Below are positions 50,298-60,137 of a stretch of 64,000 bases of DNA, in pieces. A program made the translations under genes and the position numbers. The stretch is taken from assembly GCA_964400125.1 (NCBI GenBank), contig CAYNSR010000008.1:1-64000 (forward strand). The letters run 5' to 3'. The notes beneath the pieces are model-generated. The model was given only the letters and a program-made list of their open reading frames with translations. It made no database searches and was not told where the DNA came from. How positions within the stretch are numbered: position 1 is the stretch's first letter; each line of letters opens with the position of its first letter. This stretch comes from Micavibrio sp964400125 (GTDB lineage: Bacteria; Pseudomonadota; Alphaproteobacteria; Micavibrionales; Micavibrionaceae).

Positions 50298-51208
50298 GAA
50301 GACGCCTCGCGCAGCAAACGCAGCGTTTCGGTGAAGAGATTTTCAAGCGTGTCCGCCCGGGCATTGCCGCCCACCGTGTAGGGCAGATAGACAACCGGAA
50401 TCCCCGTCTTTCCGGAAAGCCATTGCGCGGCTTCCGGATCTTCGAACGGGGCGACGAGAATGGCCCTGATATCCCGGTCCTTCACAGCGGCAAGCACAGT
50501 TTCCAGATGCGACAGCGTCGGAGGAATTCCCGGCTTCGGCTCCAAAGACGCCACCGATTCGATCCCGAGCCAGCCGAGGAGATAATCCCAGCCCGTGTGA
50601 TAGACGACGACCTTCATCCCTTTCAGTCCGGAGGCCTGCCGGTTCCACCCCGCGAGCGCAACCGTCCAGCCCTTGTCGAAGCGGGCAAGATTGCGGCGGT
50701 AGGCGTCCGCATGGTACGGGTCGATCATCGCCAGCCGATCCGCCAGCGCCGCCGCGACAACCCGGATATTCGCCGGATCAAGCAGGATATGCGGGTTGCC
50801 TTCCGGGTGGACATCCCCCATTGCCCGATCGACCCGGGCCGGAATATTCCGCATGTTGACATGATCGGCGGCAAGGAAATAGCCGGATTTTCCGGGTTGC
50901 ACCGTTGCCCGTCCGGCCTTTTGCACCAGCAGGGGCAGCCACCCGGCTTCCAGCGAAGCCCCATTGCAAAACACCAGATCCGCCTTGCGCATGGCCGCAA
51001 GAAGGCCGGGTCTGGCCCGCAGGAAATGGACGTTTTGCCGTGCGGTTGAGGCGGTGTGGACAATCACCGCCTCCCCGCCTATTTCACCAGCCAGCGCCGC
51101 CCATTCCGGTTCGCAGGCAAACACGTTCAGTTTATCCTGCGCCCGGACGGGCGATGACACCGGAAGCGATGCCATCACCAGCGCCAGCGTAATCATCCAT
51201 TTTCTCAT
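50294..51208 (-). CDS. znuA: Metal-binding periplasmic protein, ZnuA-like
   Basis: The 304-residue protein has a signal peptide (MRKWMITLALVMASLPVSS, cleavage near VRAQ) and a cluster A-I metal-binding fold. Candidate His ligands are in ARQNVHFLRARPG, NPHILLDPANI, VVYHTGWDYLLGWLGI and TLSHLETVL. The Zn-specific His-rich loop is short or absent. ATG 51208 follows AGGGGAGGATG. It is the middle gene of an outer membrane protein-znuA-znuB order and likely captures zinc in the periplasm. Confidence 0.88.
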   Translation of the reverse strand: MRKWMITLALVMASLPVSSPVRAQDKLNVFACEPEWAALAGEIGGEAVIVHTASTARQNVHFLRARPGLLAAMRKADLVFCNGASLEAGWLPLLVQKAGRATVQPGKSGYFLAADHVNMRNIPARVDRAMGDVHPEGNPHILLDPANIRVVAAALADRLAMIDPYHADAYRRNLARFDKGWTVALAGWNRQASGLKGMKVVVYHTGWDYLLGWLGIESVASLEPKPGIPPTLSHLETVLAAVKDRDIRAILVAPFEDPEAAQWLSGKTGIPVVYLPYTVGGNARADTLENLFTETLRLLREASS

Positions 51209-51219
51209 ATCATCCTCCC

Positions 51220-52560
51220 CTAAAACGGATGCGCGCCATGCGCGCCGATGCTCATGACATATTGCAGGAGAAACTGGCTGTCCCCGTGATCCGTCGCCAG
51301 AGATTCGTGATTGTACTGGAAACGGACGCGACTGAATTCGCTGTTGCTCCAGTCGACCATGGCCGATGCGGACCATGGATCATGACCATCATCATCCAGC
51401 GCCGATCCGGCCAGCCCTGCGGGCACGCCGCCCGGCGTCAGGGCGCTGTAGCGGCCACCGAGCCGCCATTGCGGGGCGAATTTATAGACAGCCTGCGCGT
51501 ACCAGCCGTCCTGATATTCATCATAGGCGACGGGGCCGGTCCCTGCATCGGTATCGTCGTAATGGCCTTTTTCGGCACGGAGAAAATATTCGCCCTGCAA
51601 AATCACTTCCTGCTGGCGGTTATTGCCGCCGGGAGCCCAGATCAGGCGGCCATCAATCGCATAGATATTGCTGTCACCGTGAAACAGGACTGCGTCTTCG
51701 TTTCCGGCCCGGTCGATTCCCCGGGTTTGCAGGGTGGAGACACCAAGACGCCAGCTTGTTTCCGCCCCGATGTCGCCGCCCGTACGGGCATAGGCATTCC
51801 ATGCCCCGAGATCACCGCCATCGCCGCCTTCTGCGGGGAAGCCGCGACCGCGAAAACCGCCGCCGCCGATTTCGGTGTATATATCTGTCGGCAGAACCCA
51901 TGAAATTCCTACGCCATCATCGCTATAATGACGATTGAGAAAGACGCGGTGCGGCAATGGCCGGTCTGCAAAATCGTCGCCATGGCTGTGCAGTTCGTTC
52001 AAATAGCCGACCGGGACAAAAAACCGTCCGGCCCTGACGCCGAGTCCGCCGGGAAGCCCGGTGGTCTGGAAATAGGCCTCCTCGATTTCCACTTCGGTTT
52101 CGCCGTCATGTTCGTGCAGCGCAACAGTCGCATTGGCGCTGAACTTGTCGTCGATGCTGGCGGAAAAATTCATTTCCGTTTCATCGATGCGCAACCCTTC
52201 GCCGGGGCGTTCGCCTTCATGACCGACAGCGAATCCCGCGATTTCTGATTCGTTTTCAGAATAACTGCCATAGCGCCCGTTCAAAATGACGCTGATGGCG
52301 GGGTTAAAACTGTTGTCGCCGACGGAACGGGACGCGGTGGCCGGAACGGCGGATGCGCCAGCCGCAGGCTCCGCCTGCGCAGATTCCATATCTGCAAGGC
52401 GGTTTTCCAGTTGGTCGATCCTGCTTTCATAAGCCTGTTTCATTGTTTGCAATTCCGCCCGCAAGGCGGCGATTTCGGCATCGGATGCGGCGTAAGCAAA
52501 CGGGTTGGTCATCATAACGGCACCCGCAAGGGCCACCGCAAAAAGCGCTGGTCTGGACAT
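51220..52560 (-). CDS. Coiled-coil outer-membrane beta-barrel, possibly metal-related porin
   Basis: The 446-residue protein has a signal peptide (AVALAGAVMMTNPFAYAA), a coiled coil at about 28-60 (DAEIAALRAELQTMKQAYES) and a beta-rich rest. Aromatic-ended strands, Gly/Asp-rich turns and terminal Phe (GAHGAHPF) fit an outer-membrane barrel. A His/Asp-rich loop (HEHDGETEVE, LHSHGDDFAD, HYDDTDA) suggests metal contact. The ATG at 52560 follows GGAGATC. Gene order before znuA-znuB suggests zinc-linked passage across the outer membrane; direct evidence is lacking. Confidence 0.75.
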   Translation of the reverse strand: MSRPALFAVALAGAVMMTNPFAYAASDAEIAALRAELQTMKQAYESRIDQLENRLADMESAQAEPAAGASAVPATASRSVGDNSFNPAISVILNGRYGSYSENESEIAGFAVGHEGERPGEGLRIDETEMNFSASIDDKFSANATVALHEHDGETEVEIEEAYFQTTGLPGGLGVRAGRFFVPVGYLNELHSHGDDFADRPLPHRVFLNRHYSDDGVGISWVLPTDIYTEIGGGGFRGRGFPAEGGDGGDLGAWNAYARTGGDIGAETSWRLGVSTLQTRGIDRAGNEDAVLFHGDSNIYAIDGRLIWAPGGNNRQQEVILQGEYFLRAEKGHYDDTDAGTGPVAYDEYQDGWYAQAVYKFAPQWRLGGRYSALTPGGVPAGLAGSALDDDGHDPWSASAMVDWSNSEFSRVRFQYNHESLATDHGDSQFLLQYVMSIGAHGAHPF

Positions 52561-52607
52561 GATTGATCTCCTCTTGTGTCCTGAAAATAAAAATACGACT
52601 GATTTTT

Positions 52608-52937
52608 CTAGACAGGGTCGGCAGGAGGAGCGCGGGCGGAATAGTGTGAGAAGACCCGACCGCACATGGGCACGATTTCGAAAACAAGCAGCGTGCCTGC
52701 GGTCAGGGCATGGATCGGCATATCCGGTCCGATCGACACGACGAAATGTGAAACATTTTTAGCGAACAGGCATATCTGGCAGAACGGATCCTTGTCCGGA
52801 GACGGGTCATCCTGATGGTGGTGGGCCGGGGAGGATATATCCTCGTAGACATGGACACTCGCATGCTGCGCGAATGCCAATTGCATCACAAGCATGGCAA
52901 AGAGGAGGATATGGCCTATTTTTTGCCGGGTCGTCAT
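52608..52937 (-). CDS. DUF2946-like small protein
   Basis: The 109-residue protein has an N-terminal hydrophobic stretch (GHILLFAMLVMQLAFAQHAS), a His-rich HHHQDD motif (about 43-48), a CQIC pair (about 58-61) and a second hydrophobic segment. The His/Cys clusters suggest metal handling near the membrane; similar short proteins are found beside copper or zinc systems. ATG 52937 is chosen as first good start. It heads the metal gene cluster on the minus strand. Confidence 0.6.
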   Translation of the reverse strand: MTTRQKIGHILLFAMLVMQLAFAQHASVHVYEDISSPAHHHQDDPSPDKDPFCQICLFAKNVSHFVVSIGPDMPIHALTAGTLLVFEIVPMCGRVFSHYSARAPPADPV

Positions 52938-53121
52938 GGGGGCATAAAAAAACCACCGGGGCAAGAAAGTCAAGCCCGCCCGGATACAAAAATATTTATT
53001 GCCGTAATCGCAGGACCGGGCAGAATTCCCGGTCAGCGCATCCCATATTTGCATTTCGTCCTGTATAATGACCTGCGGTACCGCCGATAATAAGGGCGGC
53101 CCCTTTTTGAAGAGTTTCATC

Positions 53122-54807
53122 ATGATCGATGTCGGTTTTTTGCATGCCCACCCGTTCTACGAACTGACTGCACTGCTGGTGCTGGCGGCAGTGACGGGTT
53201 TTGTCGGGCTGTTGCTGCGCCAGCCGATGATTGTCAGTTTTATTGCGGTTGGTGTTTTATCCGGGCCGTCAGCGCTCGACCTCGTGCAATCCCGGGACAA
53301 TATCGACTTGCTGGCGGAACTGGGGATTGTCGTTTTGCTGTTTCTGGTCGGGCTCAAGCTCGACCTGAAGCTGATCCGCACCCTTGGGGCGGTGTCGCTG
53401 GCAACGGGCCTGGGGCAGGTTCTTTTCACATCCTTGTTCGGATTTGCTATCGGCATGGCGCTTGGATTCGATCCAATTACATCCCTCTATATTGCTGTCG
53501 CCCTGACATTTTCCAGCACCATCATCATCGTCAAGCTTTTATCCGACAAGCATGAGGTGGATTCCCTGCATGGCCGAATCGCCATCGGGTTTTTGATCGT
53601 GCAGGATCTGGTGGTGGTTCTGGCGATGATGGCGCTATCCGCGTTTGGACTCGGCGTGCAGACAGAAAGCGGTGGCGCCATGACGCAAATTGCAACAATC
53701 ATTTTCTATGGAGCAGTGATGCTGGCGCTGATCGGGGTGTTTATCCGCCATCTGGCCACGCCGTTGGTCGGGCGCATCGCCCATTCGCCGGAATTGCTGA
53801 TTATTTTTGCCATTGGCTGGGCGGCGATGCTGGCGGCTTTCAGCGAATATTTTGGATTCGGCAAGGAACTTGGCGGCTTGCTGGCCGGGGTTTCTTTGGC
53901 ATCAACGCCGTTTCGTGAAGCCATTGTCGCCCGGCTTTCTTCACTGCGCGATTTCCTGCTGCTGTTTTTCTTTATTGCACTCGGAGCGCAGCTCAATCTG
54001 GACCTGCTCGGCGCGCAAGTGTTTCCGGCGCTGGTTTTTTCCCTGTTCGTCCTGATCGGGAATCCTTTGATCGTCATGGCCATCATGGGGTATATGGGCT
54101 ACCGCAAACGTACTGGTTTCCTCGCCGGGCTGACCGTGGCGCAGATCAGCGAATTTTCGCTGATCTTCATGGCCATGGGATTGTCCCTGAACCATGTCAC
54201 GACGGAATCGCTGGGGCTGGTGACTCTGGTCGGGCTGATTACGATTGCCCTGTCCGTCTATATGATTACCTATTCCCACACGCTTTACCGCTTTTTGGAA
54301 CCGGCACTGGGCCCGTTCGAACGCAAAAGACCCTATCGCGAGGAACTGGCCGACGAACAGATTCTTGCCAGCAAAACCTATGATATTATCCTGTTCGGGC
54401 TGGGGCGCTACGGTACGGCGATTGCAGAACATCTCAACAAGGACGACATGCACATCCTGGCCGTTGATTTCAACCCGGATGAAATCAAACGCTGGCGCAA
54501 GGCGGGATACGATGCCATATATGGCGATGCCTGCGATCAGGATTTTGTCAGCGCATTACCACTGCATCAAGTCAAATGGGTTATTACCGCCCTGCCCCAG
54601 CATGATCTGGGTCTGACACATGAAGACCCGCGCATTGCCCTGATCGAGGGGCTGAAACACCGTGGCTACACAGGCAGGATCGCCGTATCGACGCAAAACC
54701 CGGCGGAGGCGCAAGGCCTGAAGGACAAGGGGGCCGATCTGGTGTTCAAACCGTTCTACGATGCCGCCGATCTCGCCGTGCAGCAGATCATGAAAAATAT
54801 GCCGTAA
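53122..54807 (+). CDS. Kef-type potassium/cation:proton antiporter with RCK domain
   Basis: The 561-residue CPA2 protein has about 12 hydrophobic segments in the first ~410 residues, with FLVGLKLDLKLIRTLG and FSSTIIIVKLLSDK typical of KefB/C and TrkA-like proteins. A C-terminal TrkA-N Rossmann domain follows (GLGRYGTAIAEHLNK, about 424-438; DFNPDEI). It exports cations in exchange for protons. ATG 53122 gives the standard start; the upstream frame is longer. It is divergent from the DUF2946-like gene. Confidence 0.93.
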   Translation: MIDVGFLHAHPFYELTALLVLAAVTGFVGLLLRQPMIVSFIAVGVLSGPSALDLVQSRDNIDLLAELGIVVLLFLVGLKLDLKLIRTLGAVSLATGLGQVLFTSLFGFAIGMALGFDPITSLYIAVALTFSSTIIIVKLLSDKHEVDSLHGRIAIGFLIVQDLVVVLAMMALSAFGLGVQTESGGAMTQIATIIFYGAVMLALIGVFIRHLATPLVGRIAHSPELLIIFAIGWAAMLAAFSEYFGFGKELGGLLAGVSLASTPFREAIVARLSSLRDFLLLFFFIALGAQLNLDLLGAQVFPALVFSLFVLIGNPLIVMAIMGYMGYRKRTGFLAGLTVAQISEFSLIFMAMGLSLNHVTTESLGLVTLVGLITIALSVYMITYSHTLYRFLEPALGPFERKRPYREELADEQILASKTYDIILFGLGRYGTAIAEHLNKDDMHILAVDFNPDEIKRWRKAGYDAIYGDACDQDFVSALPLHQVKWVITALPQHDLGLTHEDPRIALIEGLKHRGYTGRIAVSTQNPAEAQGLKDKGADLVFKPFYDAADLAVQQIMKNMP

Positions 54808-54819
54808 GGCGATGCGGAG

Positions 54820-55704
54820 TCACAGTTGCGACAGCAAAAGCGCCATTGAAATACAAATCACCGCCAGCAATGCGCCCACGGCCACATTTTGTTGTTCAAC
54901 AACCTCCCGGTGCAGATCGACCCGGAACAGAATGATTCGTTCGGCAACATAGGTCAGTATCTTCCACACGGCGATGATAATCAGGCAGGCAAAAAACCAG
55001 GCCGATAAAATCGGCAGCAATTCATATTCTTCATAAACGACGATCTGCGCCGCCATGGCAATGGCAAAGGCCGTGCCTATTTTGCGCCCCGCAAAATGCA
55101 GCGCAACGGCAATATTTCCTTTTTTCAGTTCCTCCTGAATACAGCTTCCTTTTTTTATCGCACCGAAAATTTTCATCCGCGCCAGCGTCATGCCAGTCAG
55201 AATCATCTGGGAAACCACAAAAGCGCCGAGCAGCGCAATTACCCCTTCCACGGAATAAACCGTCACCCAGATCATGATGGCGCGAATAATAATCGCCGCC
55301 GCCAGAACGTTCCCGGCATCGGCGATGGCCACAGCCTTGTTGCCCTTGACAATCTCATCACGCAGGGAAATATCGGCCAGCGTTATTTTATCAAAGACAA
55401 ACCGCGTCACCGCCATCAACGCAATTCCCAGTATCCCGAACAGGCCTACGGCAACGACGGAATGCACGACATCGTTTTCCGGGCTGCCGTAAATCGTACC
55501 GCTCAGCATGATCGTTACAGCAAACGTCGCCGCCGCCAATGATATGCCGAAGGCCGGATTGTCTTTCCGCAGTAATTCATCGGATGCATCCACATGGGCG
55601 ATCACCCCTGAAAACAGGCGGAGCGAGGCAAATAAGCCAATCACAATCAAAAGATTGGCCAGAAGGATGACGTTGTAATAATGGTCCCAGTAGATCATAT
55701 CCAT
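54820..55704 (-). CDS. DUF350-like repeat membrane protein
   Basis: The 294-residue protein has about eight hydrophobic segments in two similar halves. GNKAVAIADAGNVLAAAI and KGNIAVALHFAGRKIGTAFAIA are the repeated motifs of the DUF350 (YjfL-like) family, so it appears as an internal duplication. Function is unknown. ATG 55704 follows GAGGAATTC. It converges with the Kef gene 12 bp away. Confidence 0.85.
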   Translation of the reverse strand: MDMIYWDHYYNVILLANLLIVIGLFASLRLFSGVIAHVDASDELLRKDNPAFGISLAAATFAVTIMLSGTIYGSPENDVVHSVVAVGLFGILGIALMAVTRFVFDKITLADISLRDEIVKGNKAVAIADAGNVLAAAIIIRAIMIWVTVYSVEGVIALLGAFVVSQMILTGMTLARMKIFGAIKKGSCIQEELKKGNIAVALHFAGRKIGTAFAIAMAAQIVVYEEYELLPILSAWFFACLIIIAVWKILTYVAERIILFRVDLHREVVEQQNVAVGALLAVICISMALLLSQL

Positions 55705-55894
55705 GATGAATTCCTCGATTTTAACGCGGCGACACGCCGCCATCATTATAGGAAGCTTTCCCCGCCGGGGCGAGGTGTTATATTACTGGAAGGCGGGCAC
55801 ATCGTATTTTAATGCCCCTTGATGAAAATCAATGTCCCGCCCGGAATTTCATGACGATAATCGCCGGGAAACAGACACAGGAAAGGAAAAATCT

Positions 55895-56329
55895 ATGAAA
55901 AATGTATATGTCAGAGACCTGATGACGGAAAACCCCGTTCTGGTTTCCCCCGAAGCAACCCTGCAACAGGCCGCGATTGCCATGCGCGGCATTGATTGCG
56001 GCATCCTGCCAGTCGGCACAGATGACGGGCTGAACGGTATGATTACCGATCGCGATATTGTCATCCGGGCCGTTTCGGAAGGAAAAGACATCACAAAAGA
56101 ACAGGTCAAGGATTACATGACGCCGCATCACTATGGCTGCAACGAAAACGACACGCTTGAAGACGCGGCGGAAAAAATGCGCAGTCACAAGGTCAGCCGA
56201 CTGGTGGTCCGTAATAAAAGCGGCAAGATCGTCGGAATTTTGTCCTTCGGCGGCATTTTGAGGAAGAACGCCGCCGCCGACGATATCGCCAATGTCGTCA
56301 GGCACGCCACGGGAACCCGGGCGATCTGA
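55895..56329 (+). CDS. Tandem CBS-domain protein
   Basis: The 144-residue cytoplasmic protein consists of two CBS domains (about 8-60 and 72-125). The first has DLMTENPVLVSPEATLQQAA, the second YMTPHHYGCNENDTLEDAA, and NGMITDRDIVIRAV ends the first unit. CBS pairs bind adenosine nucleotides and regulate partners; the partner here is unknown. ATG 55895 follows AGGAAA by about 5 bp. It is separated by a ~190-bp gap from the divergent DUF350-like gene. Confidence 0.94.
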   Translation: MKNVYVRDLMTENPVLVSPEATLQQAAIAMRGIDCGILPVGTDDGLNGMITDRDIVIRAVSEGKDITKEQVKDYMTPHHYGCNENDTLEDAAEKMRSHKVSRLVVRNKSGKIVGILSFGGILRKNAAADDIANVVRHATGTRAI

Positions 56330-56477
56330 CCCGATTCTTTTCATATTGTTTTTCCGCAGATGATTTATGCGGGCAACACCGGAGAAATGGAAAATGTCGT
56401 TTTCTTTCCGTCCGGACGACGGGTAAGGTGGGAGCCTGCCTTGGCCCTGAAGCGTTTTGGCGCGCTTTTTTCTGTGT

Positions 56478-57584
56478 ATGGATGACGACAGTATGAACAC
56501 CGCCCCTGCGGATTTGTCCGCCGCCACCACGATCGACCCGGTCCAGTATCCGCCGCAACAGGATGGCGGCGCAGCACAGCGCATTGCAGCGCATTGCCGC
56601 CTTTATCAGGGAGCGGATCTACGCCGCAGCATCGTGCAACTGGCGACGACGCTGGCGATGTTCATCGGGCTGGCAGTCATCATGATCGGGGCTGTCCAGC
56701 ACGGGTTGTGGTGGATCAGCGCCCTGCTCTGGCTCCCGGCAGGGGGGCTTTTAGTACGTATCTTCATTATCCAGCATGATTGCGGCCACGGGTCCTATTT
56801 CAAAACCCGCGGGATGAACGATCTGGTCGGGCGTGGTCTCAGCCTGCTGACATTCACCCCGTACAGTTTCTGGCGCGATGCGCACAATATCCATCATGCC
56901 GGATCAGGCGATCTGTCCCGTCGCGGCATCGGCAGCATCGACACCCTGACCGTGCGAGAATATGAATCCCTGCCACGCGGTAAAAAATACGCTTATCGGC
57001 TGTACCGCCACCCGCTGGTGGTTTTGCTGCTGGGGCCGCCTTTGTATGTCATCTTGATCCAGCGTCTGCCATTGACGGCGAAATCTTCGTATTTTGAAAA
57101 TTACCGCTCTCTGCCCTATGCCAAAATCTGGCGCAGTATTCTGGCGCTTGATGCCGCACTGGTTTTGTTTTACGGCACGCTGGCAACAATGATTGGCTTC
57201 GGCGTCATGACGGCGATCTTCCTTCCCCCCGTCATCATCGCCTCCTGGGTCGGCGGCTGGTTGTTCTTTGTGCAACACCAGTTCGAAGACACTTACTGGA
57301 AACAGAGCGGCGAATGGAATTTTCGTGAAGCCGCCCTGCACGGCAGTTCGCACTATGTTCTTCCACGAATCCTGCAATGGTTTACCGGTAATATCGGCAT
57401 CCACCATATCCACCACCTGTGCAGCGCCATTCCCAATTACCGCTTGCAGGAATGCATGGAAAACGACGTTGATTTGCGCAGCATGAACCGCATGAGCATC
57501 ATGCAAAGCCTGCGCAGCATTCCGCTGGCACTGTGGGACGAGGACCAGAAAAAAATGGCCCCTTTTCCAAAAACAGCAAAATAG
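56478..57584 (+). CDS. Fatty acid desaturase (membrane di-iron type)
   Basis: The 368-residue protein has the three His boxes HDCGHGSY (about 103-110), HNIHHAGSGD (about 139) and HHIHHLCS (about 310) with several hydrophobic segments. It introduces double bonds into lipid acyl chains with O2 and electrons. ATG 56478 is the preferred start; 56457 and 56493 are also in frame. It converges with the AMIN-domain gene across 11 bp. Confidence 0.92.
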   Translation: MDDDSMNTAPADLSAATTIDPVQYPPQQDGGAAQRIAAHCRLYQGADLRRSIVQLATTLAMFIGLAVIMIGAVQHGLWWISALLWLPAGGLLVRIFIIQHDCGHGSYFKTRGMNDLVGRGLSLLTFTPYSFWRDAHNIHHAGSGDLSRRGIGSIDTLTVREYESLPRGKKYAYRLYRHPLVVLLLGPPLYVILIQRLPLTAKSSYFENYRSLPYAKIWRSILALDAALVLFYGTLATMIGFGVMTAIFLPPVIIASWVGGWLFFVQHQFEDTYWKQSGEWNFREAALHGSSHYVLPRILQWFTGNIGIHHIHHLCSAIPNYRLQECMENDVDLRSMNRMSIMQSLRSIPLALWDEDQKKMAPFPKTAK

Positions 57585-57595
57585 ACAAACGCTCT

Positions 57596-58528
57596 CTACA
57601 GGCGTTTCAGATCGATCATAATCCGGTCCGGTGCAATCAGGGCGGTATCCTTGACGACGACCGCATTGCCGCGCAGGCGAATAATCAGGCGCATGCCCTT
57701 CCCACCATCCAACGGTTGCGCCGTCCATGTTTCGATCAGGGATGACGGGGGTGCCGTACCCTGCATGGCGGATGACCACATAGCCCCGGGTATCTCCACC
57801 AGCAACAGGTGTTCGCCGTTGTCGAGGTCGTGGTGATAGGCGACAGCAGCGCTGACATCAAGGACAAGCCGCGTCACATCACCATGTTCGCCGATCCGGA
57901 GATTTTGCACCTGCGGGCCGGTGACGGGCATGACCGACGGCACATTTTCAGATGGAGGCGAAGAAGGCGCATCCATTACGGCGACATCCCGATCCCCTTC
58001 CGGCGGCAACGGCACGGGCGCTGGCGCGTTTTGCACCAGCGTTTCGAGCTGCCGTAATAAAATCTGCATGTCCTCCTCGACGGCGGCGAGGCGTATAATG
58101 GCCGGTTTTACGGCATCGAATTCCTGCCTGATGCCCATGACGGCATTTTCCAGCCGATCGAAACGCGACGCCGGATCTGTCAGTTTTTCGACAAACAGCA
58201 AATCCGCCCGGATACCGTGAGACGTCAGGGCAGGAAGGCCATTGGGCATATAAACCGTTCCGCTTTCACCCGGTTGCAACGGGCGGGCGGCAGCATCGGG
58301 AGGAATGTGCAGCGGCGCAATCTCCCCCGATTGCCGGGTGACGGACGCGCCGGAAACCGTCGGTTTGTGCGGCGGCCCGGTCGAAGCATCCTGCCCGCCG
58401 CACGATGCCAGAAAAAAAACAAAAAGAGCCGCGCAGAACACATGCCTTCGCGATGCGCTCTGTTCTTTCCGACCTGTGCAATAGAACCGACCAGAAGACG
58501 CTGGCCGGGCTGTCCGGGATAGGGACAT
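57596..58528 (-). CDS. AMIN-domain lipoprotein-like protein
   Basis: The 310-residue protein has a lipobox-like LASC (about 40-43), a Pro/Ser linker and, in the last ~100 residues, an AMIN-like domain (VQNLRIGEHGDVTRLVLDVS, then LLVEIPGAMW, MIDLKRL). AMIN domains localise proteins to cell envelope or pilus machinery. Residues 110-165 have heptad features. It lies between the desaturase and the fimbrial genes, oriented away from the latter. Confidence 0.72.
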   Translation of the reverse strand: MSLSRTARPASSGRFYCTGRKEQSASRRHVFCAALFVFFLASCGGQDASTGPPHKPTVSGASVTRQSGEIAPLHIPPDAAARPLQPGESGTVYMPNGLPALTSHGIRADLLFVEKLTDPASRFDRLENAVMGIRQEFDAVKPAIIRLAAVEEDMQILLRQLETLVQNAPAPVPLPPEGDRDVAVMDAPSSPPSENVPSVMPVTGPQVQNLRIGEHGDVTRLVLDVSAAVAYHHDLDNGEHLLLVEIPGAMWSSAMQGTAPPSSLIETWTAQPLDGGKGMRLIIRLRGNAVVVKDTALIAPDRIMIDLKRL

Positions 58529-58726
58529 CTGACTGGTATCCTGCGGTTAGCAGAGATGAAGACCGGCATGACCCGCGACGATGATTTGAAAAATCACAGG
58601 CCGTACCGTATTTTAGAATACGGGCCGCGCAGGAATCGCGTCAAGGCACGATGCCGCAGTTTCCTTGAGTTATGCAGACTTGCGGGCCAAAACAGGGGCC
58701 GTTACACTTCCGGCGAGAGGATCTTC

Positions 58727-59191
58727 ATGTCCGCACAATATCGCAAATGGCTGTCTGTCTGCGCACTCGCCCTGTGTCTCGCGAGCGCATCTCCGGTCCG
58801 GGCCGACATCAGCGTCATTCAGGCGCTTGATTTCGGAGAGTGGGTGGTTACGAATAACGCGGCCCCGCGCAGTGTGACTGTCGCCACAGACGGGTCCTAT
58901 AACCACGCCCCGCAACTGATTATGCTCAATCCTCCACAAGAAGGGATTTATCTGATCGACGGCCTGCCCCCGGGCGGCACGATCAACAGCATTGATGTCA
59001 CCATGATTCAGCCGATGCAACACGGGGGGCAAAGCTTCACCATGGACAATTTCGACACCGTTGCTGCCGACCCGGATATCGACGGTGAAACCACCCTGAC
59101 GCTGGGGGCCCGGGCCAGTACCGGCGGGGGCGGCAGCGGATACCCGGACGGGACCTATAACGGGCAATTACTGATTACGATCAACTTTTAG
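58727..59191 (+). CDS. DUF4402 fimbrial subunit-like protein
   Basis: The 154-residue protein has a Sec signal peptide (SVCALALCLASASPVRA) and a mature beta-sandwich-like region with FGEWVV, TLTLGARAST and C-terminal YNGQLLITINF, as in DUF4402 pilin-like subunits of alternative chaperone-usher systems. The N-terminal strand would donate to a neighbouring subunit. GAGAGG precedes ATG 58727. A chaperone gene starts 40 bp downstream. Confidence 0.82.
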   Translation: MSAQYRKWLSVCALALCLASASPVRADISVIQALDFGEWVVTNNAAPRSVTVATDGSYNHAPQLIMLNPPQEGIYLIDGLPPGGTINSIDVTMIQPMQHGGQSFTMDNFDTVAADPDIDGETTLTLGARASTGGGGSGYPDGTYNGQLLITINF

Positions 59192-59231
59192 CCACGATCA
59201 CATGCAAGACTTGAAAAACAAGGAGTCCCCG

Positions 59232-60080
59232 ATGATTGCACCTTTTCGCACCGTATTGTGCGCCGCGTTTTTAGCACTGGCTGTTTTGCCATTCCCGGCG
59301 GGTGCCACGGTAACCGTGACCCCGATGGCCGTTCTGATTGAGGGGCGTGAGCGTTATGCCGATGTGAACCTCATCAATACCAGCGAGAGGGAAGAGAGTT
59401 ATGAAATTGGCTGGCTGTTCTACCGCATGGAAGAGGAAACCGGGAGCTATGAAATCATCGACTCCGCGCCGGGCGATTTCGACCTGACCCAAAATCTGGT
59501 GTTCAGCCCGCGCCGGGTAACGTTACAGCCCGGCGCAACCCAAAAGGTTCGTCTGGCCCTCCGCCTGAAAGGCGAGCCGCCGGAACCCGGAGATTATCGG
59601 GCGCATCTCGAGATGAAACAGGTCTCCCCGCCAGAGATTCCCCATACGGTGGATCTTTCCGGGCCCGGCGCAACGGAAAAACCGAAGATACAGGTCGGCA
59701 TCGCCGTCAGCGTCGGATTTTCGATCCCGGTGGTTTACCGCGTCGGTGAAAGCGACGCCACCGCCGTTATGGGCGACATCACCACCCACATCCACCCTAA
59801 AACCGGGAAAATCGCCGCCCGCGTCCCGATTGCGCGCGAGGGGAACGTTTACGGATTGATGGGCAATCTGTCCGTTTATCACACGCCGCGCGGCGGAAGC
59901 GAGACACTGGTCGGAGAAATCAAGAACGCCAATATTTTTCCTGAAATCAATCGCCGCGTCTTTGATGTGACCCTGAACACATCGACACTGGGCCAAGGAT
60001 CGCTGCGGGTCGTCTATCAGCATTTCGACAAAACGGAAAACATGGTTTTCGCCGAACGGGAAATCGTGATCGGTCAATAA
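59232..60080 (+). CDS. PapD-like periplasmic pilus chaperone
   Basis: The 282-residue protein has a signal peptide (FLALAVLPFPAGA) and two Ig-like domains: the first (about 25-135) with VTVTPMAVLIEGRERYADV and the beta-strand RRVTLQPGATQKVRLALR, the second in the C-terminal half. The charged cleft Arg/Lys is consistent with chaperones of chaperone-usher systems. AAGGAG gives the start. It belongs to the DUF4402 operon; downstream gene converges. Confidence 0.86.
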   Translation: MIAPFRTVLCAAFLALAVLPFPAGATVTVTPMAVLIEGRERYADVNLINTSEREESYEIGWLFYRMEEETGSYEIIDSAPGDFDLTQNLVFSPRRVTLQPGATQKVRLALRLKGEPPEPGDYRAHLEMKQVSPPEIPHTVDLSGPGATEKPKIQVGIAVSVGFSIPVVYRVGESDATAVMGDITTHIHPKTGKIAARVPIAREGNVYGLMGNLSVYHTPRGGSETLVGEIKNANIFPEINRRVFDVTLNTSTLGQGSLRVVYQHFDKTENMVFAEREIVIGQ

Positions 60081-60084
60081 GGAA

Positions 60085-60104
60085 GGGGCACCAAGCGGTG
60101 CCCC
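60085..60104. terminator. Terminator-like hairpin between converging fimbrial genes
   Basis: GGGGCACC-AAGC-GGTGCCCC, a perfect 8-bp stem with a 4-nt loop just after the chaperone stop and before the end of the converging pilin gene. The T tract is weak. Confidence 0.6.
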
Positions 60105-60137
60105 TTGCCGAAAACCGTATTGTTAAAGCATCACACC

